DNA of 64,000 nucleotides from Rhodospirillaceae bacterium (GCA_002706405.1 PALN01000072.1:1-64000); one strand, 5' to 3'. Positions 25,665 to 36,720 are shown, counted from the first letter of the stretch. Notes: generated from the sequence alone by a model not told the origin. Made by a program: numbers and translations.

Positions 25665-26858
25665 ATGGTACATACCGCCGCGTCGACCGCGCTCGACCAC
25701 ATCAAGGTTCTGGATCTCACCCGGGTGCGCTCAGGACCCACCTGCGTTCGCCAACTCGCGGACTGGGGGGCCGACGTGATCAAGGTCGAACTGCCCGAAA
25801 GCATCGAACCGGACGGCACCTTGGGCGCCAAGCGCCACACGGCCGATTTTCAGAACCTGCAGCGCAACAAGCGCTCCCTGACCCTGAACCTGAAGGAAGA
25901 GGAAGGCCGCAAGCTGTTCATGCGCCTGGTCGAGGGGGCCGACGTGGTGATCGAGAACTTCCGCCCCGACGTGAAGGACAAGCTGGGCATCGGTTACGAA
26001 GCCCTCAAGGCCGTCAATCCGCGCATCATCCTGGGCTCTATTTCCGGCTTCGGCCAGGACGGCCCCTATGCCAAGCGCCCCGGCTTCGATCAGATCGCCC
26101 AGGGCATGGGCGGGCTGATGTCGATCACCGGCGAGCCGGGCCGCGGCCCCATGCGGGTCGGCATTCCCATCGCTGACCTGACCGGCGGACTGTTCTGCGC
26201 CATGGGTGTATTCATCGCCCTGATCGAGCGTGAGAAATCCGGCCAGGGACAGTGGGTCACGTCGTCGCTGCTGCAGGCCATGGCCTTCATGCTCGACTTC
26301 CAGGGCGCGCGCTATTTGATGGAGAACGAGGTTCCCGGCCAGGCCGGCAATGATCACCCGACCTCCATTCCCACCGGCGTGTTCCCGACCAAGGACGGGC
26401 ATATCAACATCGCCGCCGCCGGCGAGCGCATCTGGGCGCGGTTGTGCGACGTGCTGGGGACGCCCGAATGGACCGAGGACGACCGCTTCAACGGGCCCGA
26501 AAAGCGGTCCAAGAACCGCCACGACCTGAACGCCCTGATCGCCGAGAAGACCAAGGACCGGACCAGCGCCGACTGGGTCGAAGCCCTCAATAAGGCGGGC
26601 GTGCCCTCGGGCCCGATCTACGACATGGCCGGCATGTTCGCCGACGAACAGGTCAAGCACCTGGGCATCGCCGAGGAATGCGAGACCACCTGCTTCGGCA
26701 AGGCCAAGATGATGTCGCAGCCGATCCGCATGAGCCGCACCGAGTCCAAGCTGGTCGTCCACCCGCCGGAAAAAGGCGAGCACACGGAGGCCATTCTGGG
26801 TGATTTGGGGCTCAGCGCGGACGAGATCGCGGACCTGCGGGCACGCGAGATCATTTAA
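25665..26858 (+). CDS. CaiB/BaiF class III CoA-transferase
   Basis: A 397-residue CoA-transferase family III protein: LDHIKVLDLTRVRSGPTCVRQLADWGADVIKVELP at the N-terminus, the LQRNKRSLTLNL and ENFRPDV stretches, and the catalytic Asp in GIPIADLTGGLF near residue 169. These enzymes move CoA between carboxylic acids. Length and order fit formyl-CoA or succinyl-CoA transferases, but the acid substrate cannot be told from sequence alone. Two hairpins follow the stop. Confidence 0.9.
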   Translation: MVHTAASTALDHIKVLDLTRVRSGPTCVRQLADWGADVIKVELPESIEPDGTLGAKRHTADFQNLQRNKRSLTLNLKEEEGRKLFMRLVEGADVVIENFRPDVKDKLGIGYEALKAVNPRIILGSISGFGQDGPYAKRPGFDQIAQGMGGLMSITGEPGRGPMRVGIPIADLTGGLFCAMGVFIALIEREKSGQGQWVTSSLLQAMAFMLDFQGARYLMENEVPGQAGNDHPTSIPTGVFPTKDGHINIAAAGERIWARLCDVLGTPEWTEDDRFNGPEKRSKNRHDLNALIAEKTKDRTSADWVEALNKAGVPSGPIYDMAGMFADEQVKHLGIAEECETTCFGKAKMMSQPIRMSRTESKLVVHPPEKGEHTEAILGDLGLSADEIADLRAREII

Positions 26859-26894
26859 GGACGTTTCACCACAGAGACAGTGAGGCAATGAGAA

Positions 26895-26952
26895 GGAGGG
26901 GCGAACCGGTCAGCCCCTCCGCCGTCATGGCCGGGCAGGCACGGCCATGACG
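26895..26952. terminator. Tandem hairpins between convergent genes
   Basis: GGAGGGG (26895-26901) pairs with CCCCTCC (26914-26920). A perfect 11-bp stem, 26923-26933 with 26942-26952 (CGTCATGGCCG and its complement), follows. They lie between the convergent CoA-transferase and glutathione reductase genes and probably stop transcription, though the T-run is poor. Confidence 0.5.
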
Positions 26953-27000
26953 AAATAAAGAAATCTCATCGCCTCGCCGTCTCAGTGGTTGGTTTCCTTG

Positions 27001-28383
27001 TTATTCCGCCGCTTCCGCCTCGCGCAGGGGCGTGCGCATGGTGACCCATTCCTCTGCCGCCGTCGGATGGATCCCGATGGTGGCGTCGAAATCCGCCTTG
27101 GTGGCGCCAGCCTTGAGCGCGATGCCCAGCGCCTGGGTCATCTCGGCGGCGTCCAGGCCGACCATGTGACAGCCCAGAACGCGGTCCGTCTTCTTGTCGA
27201 CGATCATTTTCATCATGGTGTGCTCGTCGCGGCCCGACAGGGTGTATTTCATGGGCCGGAAGTGGGACTGATAGATCACGACGTCGTGGTTCTTGCGGGC
27301 CTCGTCCTCGGTCAATCCGACGGTGCCCACGGGCGGGGTCGAGAACACGGCCGTGGGAATATCGGCGTAGTCGACCGTGGTCGGCTTGCCGCCGAACAGG
27401 GTATGGGCCACGGCCATGCCTTCGGCCAAGGCCACGGGTGTGAGCTGCACCCGGTCGATGACGTCGCCCAAGGCATAGATGCTGTCGATGCTGGTCTTGA
27501 AATGGTCGTCGACGACGACGGCCCCCTTGGCGGTCAGCTGGACGCCCGCTTCTTCCAGTCCGACGCCCTTGGTGTTGGGGGCGCGGCCGGTGGCGTACAT
27601 GACCGCGTCGACTTCCAGGATGTCATCGTCGTTGAGGCGCAGGGAAAAGCCCGCCGCCGTCTTTTCGATGGATTGGACGGTGGTTTCCTGGTGAATGGAG
27701 ACGCCCTTCTTGGTCATTTCGTCGTGCAGGGTATCGCGTACCGCCGGATCGAACCCGCGCAGAATGTTCTCCGCGCGGATGATGATATGGGTGTCGGCGC
27801 CCAAGCCGTTGAAGATGCCGGCGAATTCCACGGCGATATAGCCGCCGCCGACGATCGCGATCCGGGCCGGCATCTGCGCCAAGTCGAGCGCCTCGTTCGA
27901 CGTGATGGCGTGCTCGATCCCGGGAATGTCCGGCAGGGACGGCCAGCCGCCGGTGGCGATCAGGATGTATTTCGCGGTGCAGGTCCGGGTGCCGTCCGGG
28001 CCGGAAACCTCGACCGTATGGGCGTCGACGACGCGGCCGGTGCCCGTCAGCTCATCCACGCCGGCGTCGCGCAGCAGGCGGTGATAGACGCCTTCCAGGC
28101 GGTCCAGCTCCTTATTCTTGTTGGCGATCAGCCGCGGCCAGTCGAATGTCGGCCGACCCGTGTCCCAGCCGTAGCCCGCCGCGTCTTCGAAATCCTCGGC
28201 GAAATGGGCGCCGTAGACGAGAAGCTTCTTCGGCACGCAGCCGCGCATGACGCAGGTGCCGCCGATGCGCATGTTTTCAACCACGGCCGTCTTCACGCCG
28301 TACTGGCCGGCGGCGAAGCGCGATGCGCGGACCCCGCCGGAGCCCCCGCCGATGGTGATCATGTCATAGTCATACTGCGGCAT
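27001..28383 (-). CDS. gor: Glutathione-disulfide reductase
   Basis: A 460-residue FAD/NADPH flavoenzyme. [14 protein letters not shown] near residue 12; the redox pair [14 protein letters not shown] near residue 42; NADPH-binding [17 protein letters not shown] followed by a basic segment (IIRAENILR) near 175; [20 protein letters not shown] near 305; and the active-site [14 protein letters not shown] at the C-terminus with catalytic His. It reduces glutathione disulfide in the cytoplasm. Length matches bacterial Gor. The gene converges on the CoA-transferase. Confidence 0.95.
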   Translation of the reverse strand: MPQYDYDMITIGGGSGGVRASRFAAGQYGVKTAVVENMRIGGTCVMRGCVPKKLLVYGAHFAEDFEDAAGYGWDTGRPTFDWPRLIANKNKELDRLEGVYHRLLRDAGVDELTGTGRVVDAHTVEVSGPDGTRTCTAKYILIATGGWPSLPDIPGIEHAITSNEALDLAQMPARIAIVGGGYIAVEFAGIFNGLGADTHIIIRAENILRGFDPAVRDTLHDEMTKKGVSIHQETTVQSIEKTAAGFSLRLNDDDILEVDAVMYATGRAPNTKGVGLEEAGVQLTAKGAVVVDDHFKTSIDSIYALGDVIDRVQLTPVALAEGMAVAHTLFGGKPTTVDYADIPTAVFSTPPVGTVGLTEDEARKNHDVVIYQSHFRPMKYTLSGRDEHTMMKMIVDKKTDRVLGCHMVGLDAAEMTQALGIALKAGATKADFDATIGIHPTAAEEWVTMRTPLREAEAAE

Positions 28384-28553
28384 TGCGGGGTTCCTTTGGA
28401 TTGTGGGCGTGGCGTGGCGTTATAGAGACCGCCGTCGGGAGCGTCCCCCATCTAATCAAGTTCATCGCCGGGTTCAACCGGGTTCGCCGGCGCAGGGAGG
28501 TCGGCACGCGCTGGGGGGCGTTTGGGGAGATTCGCCCGAGCTGTGTCAAATCC

Positions 28554-28661
28554 GTGACATTTGCGCAACGGTGGTCGTCCGGCGGGATGTGATCGGCGGA
28601 CGACTGTCGCCGAAGCGTCTGAAATTCATTGAATCTTCTCAATGTGTGACATTCGCGCAAC
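28554..28661. repeat. Direct repeats GTGACATTYGCGCAAC upstream of porin
   Basis: Copies at 28554-28569 and 28646-28661 differ at one of 16 bases and are 92 bp apart on the same strand. They lie 253 and 161 bases before the porin start. They may bind a regulator. The second copy abuts the inverted repeat at 28627-28644. The gap 28384-28821 otherwise holds no gene. Confidence 0.5.
28627..28644. promoter_or_regulatory. Inverted repeat CATTGA-N6-TCAATG
   Basis: CATTGA at 28627-28632 is inverted as TCAATG at 28639-28644. The site shares the pattern ATTGAATCNNNTCAATG with 18714-18730. It is likely a regulator-binding site for the porin promoter region. Confidence 0.4.
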
Positions 28662-28821
28662 ACTGTTCCAGAAAATCTACAGTCAGGATGGATTTTGCTT
28701 TTGAAACAGAGGCAAGTCGCTAAACTGCCCTCGTCCGGAACAGGATCACCAACGCGTGATCCTTTGGTGTTCCAGGGCAAAGTGGATTTGTAAGAGTGAA
28801 TCTCATCTTAGGAGCAAACGA

Positions 28822-29940
28822 ATGAACCTCAAAAAGACCCTTATGGCTGGTGCCGCCGGTGCAGCGCTTTTCGCGTTCGCCGCCCCGGTTGCCACCACCG
28901 CCGAAGCCGGTTCCATCAAGAACGGCAATGCGACCGACCTGAAAGTTTACGGCCAGGTCAACCGCAACATGATGTTCTACAACGACGGTGAAGAATCCGG
29001 CTATCGCCACCAGGACGGTGATAACGGCTCCACCCGTTTCGGCCTCGCCGCGACCGGCAAAGTCAACGAGTCCGTCTCCGTTGGCGCCAAGATCGAAGTC
29101 GAAATGCAGTCGAACGATTCCCCGAACATCAGCCAGTCCTCGGAAACGGATTCCAACAGCACCGGCTTCAAGCAGCGCAAAGCTGAACTTTACTTCAGCC
29201 ACAAGCAGTTCGGTAAGCTGACCCTGGGTCAGCAGTCGCAGATCTCCGACGGCATGTCCGATGGCCTGGACCTCGGCTACGCCGCGGGTGCCTTTGCCGG
29301 TATGGATTCCTCCCTGCTGGTTTCCGGCATGCTGTTCCGCAACGACAACACGGCCGGTGCTCTGTCCTCCACGAACATCCGCAGCGTGTTCAAGACCCTT
29401 GATGGTGGCCGTCAGGACGCCATTCAGTACCAGACCCCGTCCATGAACGGTTTCCGCGCTCAGCTGGGCCTGGAAGATTCCGGCGTGTGGGGCCTCGGTG
29501 CTCTGTATGACGGCAAGATGGGCGGCCTGCAGATTCGTGGCCGTGCGTTCTACGAAAACCGCTCGGGCAACAGCACGACTGCTGACCAGTGGCAGATTGG
29601 TGCTTCTGTGAAGCATGACAGCGGCATCTCCCTGACCGGTCTGTACGGCTCGTCCGATCAGGATTCCGGCGATGACCACAAGGTCTATGCCGCAACTGTC
29701 GGCTACACGGCCAACATGAACTCGCTGGGTGCCACCGGTATCGGTGTGACCTTCCAGGGCACGTCCGACCTCGCCGGCGACGGCATCGACGGCGAAGCCT
29801 TCGGCTTCGGCGTCAACCAGCAGATCAAAGCTGCCGGCACGAACATCTACGGCAACGTGATGTTCTGGGACGTCGACGGCACCACGGTTCCGCTCGACAG
29901 CCTGATGACCTTCCTGGTCGGTGCTCAGGTTAAGTTCTAA
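28822..29940 (+). CDS. Outer-membrane porin
   Basis: A 372-residue precursor. A signal peptide (MNLKKTLMAGAAGAALFAFA ...) is cleaved near residue 32. The mature part starts with an LKVYGQVNRNMMFYNDGE strand, has alternating short beta strands with GKLTLGQQSQISDGMSDG (porin loop-3 region), and ends in VGAQVKF with the C-terminal Phe needed for assembly. It fits the Gram-negative porin family (general diffusion, about 16 strands). Codon use is strongly biased to few codons, and the leader of about 440 bp is rich in repeats, both consistent with high, regulated expression. ATG 28822 has a GGAGCAAACG site. Confidence 0.92.
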   Translation: MNLKKTLMAGAAGAALFAFAAPVATTAEAGSIKNGNATDLKVYGQVNRNMMFYNDGEESGYRHQDGDNGSTRFGLAATGKVNESVSVGAKIEVEMQSNDSPNISQSSETDSNSTGFKQRKAELYFSHKQFGKLTLGQQSQISDGMSDGLDLGYAAGAFAGMDSSLLVSGMLFRNDNTAGALSSTNIRSVFKTLDGGRQDAIQYQTPSMNGFRAQLGLEDSGVWGLGALYDGKMGGLQIRGRAFYENRSGNSTTADQWQIGASVKHDSGISLTGLYGSSDQDSGDDHKVYAATVGYTANMNSLGATGIGVTFQGTSDLAGDGIDGEAFGFGVNQQIKAAGTNIYGNVMFWDVDGTTVPLDSLMTFLVGAQVKF

Positions 29941-29997
29941 TCGGGCTTAAGGTGGGGCGCTTCGGCGCTCCGCCGCTCGGTTGAGCTTTCAGTAAGG

Positions 29998-30029
29998 AAA
30001 CGGCCGTCCTTCGGGACGGCCGTTTTTCT
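29998..30029. terminator. Strong bidirectional terminator
   Basis: A 12-bp stem (29998-30009 with 30014-30025) closed by a TTCG tetraloop, with A-rich and T-rich sides. It sits between the convergent porin and glmS genes and can serve both. Confidence 0.9.
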
Positions 30030-30083
30030 TTGTCTGGATGGTCGTGGCGTTGGGGGGCGCGTGGCCGCGCGGACGCCGCGGGA

Positions 30084-31907
<1,824 letters not shown>

Positions 31908-31913
31908 CGCCCG

Positions 31914-33287
31914 CTAGCCCTCTTTCTTTCGGTCTTGCTTTTCCTTGCGCCGCTTGGCGTTGAAGCGGTCGGCCCAGCCGGTTACTTCCTTCTGATCAGC
32001 CCGGGTCACGGCGAGCGCCCCCGCCGCGACATCTTTGGAAATGGCGCTGCCTGCACCGACAATGGCGCCGGCGCCCACGCTCACCGGAGCGACCAGCGCC
32101 GTGTTAGAGCCGATGAAGGCCCCGTCACCGATCACTGTTCGGGACTTCACGTGCCCGTCGTAATTGCAGGTGATGGTGCCGGCGCCGATGTTCACACCCG
32201 CGCCGACAACGCTGTCGCCGACATACGACAGGTGATTGGCCTTGCTGCCCGCACCCAGGGTCGCGGCCTTGATCTCGACGAAGTTGCCGATATGCACGCC
32301 CTCGGCCAGGTCGGCGCCGGGGCGCAGGCGGGCGAACGGCCCGATCACCGTGCCGGATGCAACCGTGGCGCCCTCGATATGGCAGAACGCCCGGATCTCC
32401 ACGTTGTCGGCGATGCGCACTTCCGGCCCGAAGAAGACGTTGGGTCCGATCACCACGTCGCGGCCAAGCTGTGTGTCCCACGACAGATAGACCGTATCCG
32501 GGTCGATCAGGGTGGCGCCGCCTTCCAGGGCGCGGGCGCGCAGGCGCCGCTGCGCGACGGCCTCGGCCTCGGACAGGTCGGCGCGCGAATTGACGCCCAG
32601 AACCTCGTCCGCGTCGCCGGTTACCACGGCGGCGGCGGCGCCGTCCCGGCGGGCGAGGGCGACGATGTCGGTCAGATAGTATTCGCCCTTGGCGTTGTCG
32701 TTGGTGATCTGGTCGAGCCAGTCCAGGGCGCGCGCGCCGTCGATGACCATCACGCCTGAATTGCAGAGCGTCACCGCAAGCTGCGCCGGCGTCGCGTCGC
32801 GGGCTTCGACGATGGATGTCAGGGCGCCGTCGCCGTCCAGGATCAGGCGGCCGTAAGGGCCGGGGTCGGCGGGCTCGAAGCCCAGAACGACCACGCCCGG
32901 ACGGGCCGAAGACCGTCGCGCCGCCAGCATGGCACCCAGCGTTTCGGCGGTGATCAGGGGGGTGTCGCCGAATACGATCAGCAGGTCGTCGGCCGGATGG
33001 GCCTGAATGAAATCGCGGGCCGCCAGCACCGCATGGGCCGTGCCCAGGCGGTCGACCTGCACCGCCGTCGGATGCGGTTGCACGGCGGCGGCCAAGGCAT
33101 CCATGCCGTCACCGACGACGACAACGGTCCGGTCGATGCCCGCCGTCTCAAGATTGGCCAGAACGTGGCCGATCATGGGGCGGCCGGCCACGCGGTGCAT
33201 CACTTTCGGCAGGTCCGACTTCATGCGCGTGCCCAGCCCGGCGGCCAGAACCACGGCGGTCGTCGTCGATTTTCCGTCTGCTTGCAT
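31914..33287 (-). CDS. glmU: Bifunctional GlmU (N-acetyltransferase/uridylyltransferase)
   Basis: A 457-residue protein. The uridylyltransferase half begins VVLAAGLGTRMKSDLPKVMH; DTPLI and GEYYLTDIVALA follow. The C-terminal left-handed beta-helix has hexapeptide repeats (GPFARLRPGADLAEGVHIGNFVEIKAATLGAGSKANHLSYVGDSVVG) with the acetyltransferase active-site region. It makes UDP-GlcNAc. A basic tail (RRKEKQDRKKEG) ends the protein. It is followed by glmS after 6 bases, so the two steps of the pathway are co-transcribed. Confidence 0.98.
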   Translation of the reverse strand: MQADGKSTTTAVVLAAGLGTRMKSDLPKVMHRVAGRPMIGHVLANLETAGIDRTVVVVGDGMDALAAAVQPHPTAVQVDRLGTAHAVLAARDFIQAHPADDLLIVFGDTPLITAETLGAMLAARRSSARPGVVVLGFEPADPGPYGRLILDGDGALTSIVEARDATPAQLAVTLCNSGVMVIDGARALDWLDQITNDNAKGEYYLTDIVALARRDGAAAAVVTGDADEVLGVNSRADLSEAEAVAQRRLRARALEGGATLIDPDTVYLSWDTQLGRDVVIGPNVFFGPEVRIADNVEIRAFCHIEGATVASGTVIGPFARLRPGADLAEGVHIGNFVEIKAATLGAGSKANHLSYVGDSVVGAGVNIGAGTITCNYDGHVKSRTVIGDGAFIGSNTALVAPVSVGAGAIVGAGSAISKDVAAGALAVTRADQKEVTGWADRFNAKRRKEKQDRKKEG

Positions 33288-33442
33288 GAAAACGCGGGGG
33301 CCTTTAAAGGATTCGGTCAGTGGTCATCGGGGTCGATCGATGGTTCCGGTGAAACATCTGGAGGGTCGGGCCGCAAGGTGCCACAGTATCTTGTGTCATC
33401 CAAGTCACAGTTTGTTACGGAATCTTGCAATGGAATTATGCA

Positions 33443-34159
33443 ATGCCCGGGGTTAAGGAGCACTTACCCGCCTCGTCCCGGCCCAAAGTCCCCTTTCCTA
33501 AGGTGGTCGTGTTCGATCTCGACGGCACCCTGGTCGACAGCGTGCCGGACCTTCATGCCGCGTTGAACTGGCTGCTCGCCCGCCTGGGCCGGCGCGCGGT
33601 CACTCTCGAGGAAGTCGTCGGCATGGTCGGCGATGGGGTGCCCAAGCTGGTCGAACGGGGATTGCTGGCCACGGGCGGCCTGCCGGCGGAGGGGGCCGAC
33701 GGCCCGATCGCCGACTTCACCCGCCATTATGAAGCCAACGCGGCGACCCTGACGCGGCCCTTTCCGGGCGCCGTTGCAGCGCTCGCGGCCCTGCGCGATG
33801 CGGGCTGCACGCTGGCCGTCTGCACCAACAAACCGGCGGGGGCGACGGGGGAAATTCTTGATGCCCTCGATCTGGCACCGTTCTTTGCCGCCGTCGCCGG
33901 CGGCGACACGGTGCCGGGCGCGCGCAAGCCCGACCCCCGTCATCTGATGCATGTGCTCGATCAATTGGGGGCGGCGCCGGGCGACGCGGTCATGGTCGGC
34001 GACAGTCACAACGACGTCAACGTAGCCAAAGCCGCGGGCGTGCCGACCGTGGCCGTCACCTTCGGCTATGCCCATGGGCCCGTCGAAGAGCTCGGCGCCG
34101 ATGTGCTGATTGATCATTTCGATGATCTGGTGCCGGCGCTGATGCGGCTGGCCGACTAG
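33443..34159 (+). CDS. gph: Phosphoglycolate phosphatase
   Basis: A 238-residue HAD phosphatase. The nucleophile motif VVFDLDGTLVDS is near residue 23, followed by an alpha-helical cap; motif II is AVCTNKP near 130 and motif IV VMVGDSHNDV near 185. Length and cap (C1 type) fit Gph, which removes 2-phosphoglycolate. Start: ATG 33443 after a run of weakly coding bases; an in-frame ATG also lies at 33425. It diverges from glmU and converges on the TPR/2OG gene, 8 bases away. Confidence 0.88.
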   Translation: MPGVKEHLPASSRPKVPFPKVVVFDLDGTLVDSVPDLHAALNWLLARLGRRAVTLEEVVGMVGDGVPKLVERGLLATGGLPAEGADGPIADFTRHYEANAATLTRPFPGAVAALAALRDAGCTLAVCTNKPAGATGEILDALDLAPFFAAVAGGDTVPGARKPDPRHLMHVLDQLGAAPGDAVMVGDSHNDVNVAKAAGVPTVAVTFGYAHGPVEELGADVLIDHFDDLVPALMRLAD

Positions 34160-34167
34160 CCTGCCGC

Positions 34168-35811
34168 TCATCCGGCGGTGGGGCAGAGGTCGAAGGCGAT
34201 GGACACGCGCTTTTCGTCGCTCGAGGTCACCGGGATGGTCTGATGCCCGAAGTAGGAGGGGAACATGACCATCATCCCTTCCTCGGGCCGGACCAGATGC
34301 ACCGCCGGCTCGCGCCGGTCGCCGATCAGGTGGAAGGCGCGGCCGAATTCGATCCAGCCCTCGATGTTGTTGGTGCGGCCTTGGGCCGCCTCCTTCATGG
34401 AAGACGGCAGCGCGGGGTAGTACACGCCCGACAGCCAGGCCGGGGGGTGGAAATGAACCAGCTGGCGGCCTTCGCGGTCGTAGACCGTGCCCCAGCAGGT
34501 GACGTCGAACCCCTTGGGCGGGTCGGCCAGGAAGGGATGGTCCGGGTCTTGCGGATGGGCGGTCATGAAGTCCCGGGCCATGGCCAAGATCATCTTTTTC
34601 AGCTCCAGCGCCGGGCCGTGCTCCGTCCCGTCGAACAATTCCAGCGTGCCGCGCCCGTTCTCCACCGATCGGTTGACCTTGGAATAGGTCAGGCTGGGAT
34701 GGTTCAACAGGTAACTCACCAGATCCTTGTTGAAGGACGCCAGGGAATGATAGCCGGCGGGCGGGCTCTGAACCCGCGTCATGACCAAATCGAAGTCGAG
34801 CAGTTTGGCGGCTTCGTCCGCTCGGCCCAGGTCGTTCAGCGCCGCCGATTTCATGGCCAGGGACGGCGTGGGGAAGGAGCCCGCCGCGAGCGCCCGGTCG
34901 GCGGCGGCGATGGCGCGCTCCGGCTCGCCCGCGCGCATCCAGGCAAAGGCCATCTGGCCGTGCAGGTCGACGGCTTCGGGATGGGCCTTGAGGAATGTCT
35001 CCGTAAGGGCCGCCGCTTCCGCCGCCCGGCCTTCGGCGCCATAGGCATAGATCAGTTCGTTGACCGCCCCGCCGTCGTCGGGATTCAACGCCACCGCGCG
35101 CTCCAGCGGCGGGATGGCCTTGGCATAGTCCGTCGACCGCCCATGCAGCAGGCCGATATTGGCGAAGGCGCGCTGGTGGTTCGGGTTCATCTCGGCCGCG
35201 CGCGTGAACAGGGCGATGGCGTCATCGAATTTTCGCGCGTTCATATGCACGGTGCCCAGGTTGAAATAATCTTCCGGGTCCTGGCTGCCGAGCTCGAGCG
35301 CCGTTTCATAGGCCGCCCGGGCGCTTTCATCGTCGCCCATCAGCTGATAAGCGATGCCGAGGGCGCCATAGACCGGCGGTGCCTCGGGCGCCAGTTCGGC
35401 GGCGCGGCCCAGGTCCTCCGCTCCGCCGGTGGGGTCGCCCAGCATGATCCGCGTGCGGCCCAGCTCGAAGGACAGATTGGGATCGTCGGGCAGCCGCGCC
35501 CGGGCATCGCTCAGAACTCGGATGGCGCCTTCGTTGTCACCGCTGTCCAGCAGCATTTTCGACAAGGTCACGGCGCAGGGGGAAAATTCAGGATGGGCGG
35601 CCAGGGCCCGGCGCAAAAGGGCGATGGCCTGAACCGTCTTGCCCTGATTGTGGCGCACGAGGCCCAGGCAATAGAGCGCTTCCGGGTGGTCGGGAACGGC
35701 CTTCAGCACGTCTTCGGCGTCTTTTCTTGCGCGCGACAGGTTTCCGGCGCGGAACGCCTGGCCGGCGCGTTCCATCAGGCGGGCGACGTCGTCTGCGGTC
35801 TTCGGTTTCAA
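34168..35811 (-). CDS. TPR protein with C-terminal 2OG-Fe(II) oxygenase domain
   Basis: A 547-residue protein. About ten tetratricopeptide repeats fill residues 1-330 (for example PEALYCLGLVRHNQGKTVQAIALLRRALAAHPE, cut here to its start by family rule: W/L-G-A pattern with A8 and P32). The C-terminal 200 residues form a putative 2OG-Fe(II) oxygenase (PF13759-like): HFHPPAWLSGVYYPALP near residue 445 with iron-binding His, GWIEFGRA near 485, and FGHQT with the last His followed by RVSIAFDL. It probably hydroxylates a protein partner held by the TPRs. No signal peptide. Confidence 0.83.
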   Translation of the reverse strand: MKPKTADDVARLMERAGQAFRAGNLSRARKDAEDVLKAVPDHPEALYCLGLVRHNQGKTVQAIALLRRALAAHPEFSPCAVTLSKMLLDSGDNEGAIRVLSDARARLPDDPNLSFELGRTRIMLGDPTGGAEDLGRAAELAPEAPPVYGALGIAYQLMGDDESARAAYETALELGSQDPEDYFNLGTVHMNARKFDDAIALFTRAAEMNPNHQRAFANIGLLHGRSTDYAKAIPPLERAVALNPDDGGAVNELIYAYGAEGRAAEAAALTETFLKAHPEAVDLHGQMAFAWMRAGEPERAIAAADRALAAGSFPTPSLAMKSAALNDLGRADEAAKLLDFDLVMTRVQSPPAGYHSLASFNKDLVSYLLNHPSLTYSKVNRSVENGRGTLELFDGTEHGPALELKKMILAMARDFMTAHPQDPDHPFLADPPKGFDVTCWGTVYDREGRQLVHFHPPAWLSGVYYPALPSSMKEAAQGRTNNIEGWIEFGRAFHLIGDRREPAVHLVRPEEGMMVMFPSYFGHQTIPVTSSDEKRVSIAFDLCPTAG

Positions 35812-35955
35812 GCGGCCTCTCCTGGATCGGCGGTCGGAAATCGGGGTGCGTGCGGCGGGGCAGAGACTGCCACAGCGGCTGTTCTGCGTCCATGTTGGCC
35901 GCGTGGGCCGCGCCGCGCTTTGATCTGGCGCATTCCGGAAGGTGGCAGGCCCGGC

Positions 35956-35985
35956 TTGACAGGCTTGGGGGGCGCCCCTTATATG
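35956..35985 (+). promoter_or_regulatory. Sigma-70 promoter of tRNA-Val
   Basis: TTGACA (35956-35961) and TATATG (35980-35985) with an 18-base spacer (TTATAT at 35979 gives 17). It lies 41 bases before the tRNA 5' end and belongs to the host side of the island junction. Confidence 0.7.
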
Positions 35986-36026
35986 ATCCCGCCTTGCCGC
36001 CGGGGAATGTCCCGGCGATGCAGCAA

Positions 36027-36101
36027 GGGCGCGTAGCTCAGCGGGAGAGCACTGCCTTCACACGGCAGGGGTCACAGGTTCAATCCCTGTCGCGCCCACC
36101 A
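36027..36101 (+). tRNA. tRNA-Val (CAC), island integration site
   Basis: A 75-base cloverleaf. The acceptor GGGCGCG pairs with CGCGCCC; anticodon stem CTGCC/GGCAG with loop TTCACAC and anticodon CAC at 36059-36061; T arm ACAGG-TTCAATC-CCTGT; CCA encoded. From the anticodon loop onwards the sequence repeats at 52857-52903, so the 3' half of the present gene is probably brought by the island while the promoter and 5' half are from the host. Confidence 0.97.
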
Positions 36102-36103
36102 TT
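36057..36103 (+). repeat. attL: left attachment repeat of the island
   Basis: 47 bases starting in the tRNA-Val anticodon loop and ending just past CCA. They match 52857-52903 at 45 of 47 positions. The two differences (A36076/T52876 and T36088/A52888) are the two partners of the third T-stem base pair. Confidence 0.93.
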
Positions 36104-36106
36104 CTA

Positions 36107-36136
36107 AACCCCCGGCCGCCGGGGGTTTTGGCTTTT
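36107..36136 (+). terminator. Terminator after tRNA-Val
   Basis: A 9-bp stem AACCCCCGG (36107-36115) with CCGGGGGTT (36119-36127), followed by TTGGCTTTTT. It is inside the island, so it came with the inserted tRNA 3' half. Confidence 0.75.
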
Positions 36137-36168
36137 TGGGCCATTGGTGCCCGCCCCCCCCAAATCAG

Positions 36169-36199
36169 GCTGAAGTGCGCCGGAAGTGCGGCGAAACAC
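36169..36199 (+). repeat. Left arm-type repeat (GAAGTGCG tandem)
   Basis: Two copies of GAAGTGCG in tandem at an 11-base step, followed by GAAACAC. A 31-base near copy lies at 52703-52733 in the same orientation, just inside the other end. These look like integrase arm-binding sites. The rest of 36200-36461 has no gene; a hairpin GCGGTT-N7-AACCGC lies at 36323-36341. Confidence 0.6.
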
Positions 36200-36461
36200 G
36201 ATGTTGTGTTTTTAATCACCCTCCAGCTACCAACTCTGGTGTGCCTTCTTGATTTCATAAAGGGCTGAGCGTAACTTCGTCTCTGTCGGTGCTTTGGCAG
36301 TGTCGCATAGAGAGGATCCGACGCGGTTTACTCAGAACCGCAGCGCGGCATGTGAGTCCGGGATTAGCAGCAAAGAGAGCAATGGTCCTACCGGCTCCTG
36401 TAAACACGGGAGTCGTGCGCCTGCTTGGTTCGACTCCGTAGACACATGAGGAGTTGGACCC

Positions 36462-36719
36462 ATGTTGAATCCCGAAACTAAAAGTGAAGGCGAAGTCGAA
36501 CAGCGATTCCTGACGACTGAGCAAGCCGCTCGATACCTTGGCATCGCGCCAAGCACTCTCAAAACCTCTCGATGCCGACCGGAATTGAACGGCCCCCCGT
36601 ACAAGAAATTCGGTAGGGCCGTTCGCTACGATATCCGTGATCTCGATGAGCATATGGAGGAGCGCAGCTATCGCGGCACCTATGAGTATCCCGGCAATAC
36701 CCAGAGCGAGGAGGCATGA
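36462..36719 (+). CDS. AlpA/excisionase-like HTH protein
   Basis: An 85-residue protein with a MerR-like winged helix of the HTH_17 kind: FLTTEQAARYLGIAPSTLKTSRCRP near residues 16-40, then GPPYKKFGRAVRYDIRDLDEHM. Such proteins act as recombination directionality factors or activators of the integrase in islands of this type. Its place beside the left attachment site supports this. The next gene starts 1 base after its stop. Regulation is suggested by the hairpin at 36323-36341. Confidence 0.85.
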   Translation: MLNPETKSEGEVEQRFLTTEQAARYLGIAPSTLKTSRCRPELNGPPYKKFGRAVRYDIRDLDEHMEERSYRGTYEYPGNTQSEEA

Positions 36720-36720
36720 G

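Noticed and set aside
24152-25840. 562-codon open frame antisense to the MFS gene
   Set aside because: Hydrophilic shadow of a clear membrane protein; crosses two gene boundaries.
33427-33450. Two close TGCAATG repeats before gph
   Set aside because: Short, non-symmetric, and partly overlapping the start region; likely chance.
36415-36440. T-loop-like GGTTCGACTCC near the island left end
   Set aside because: No acceptor or anticodon arm can be built around it, so it is not a tRNA or tmRNA piece.
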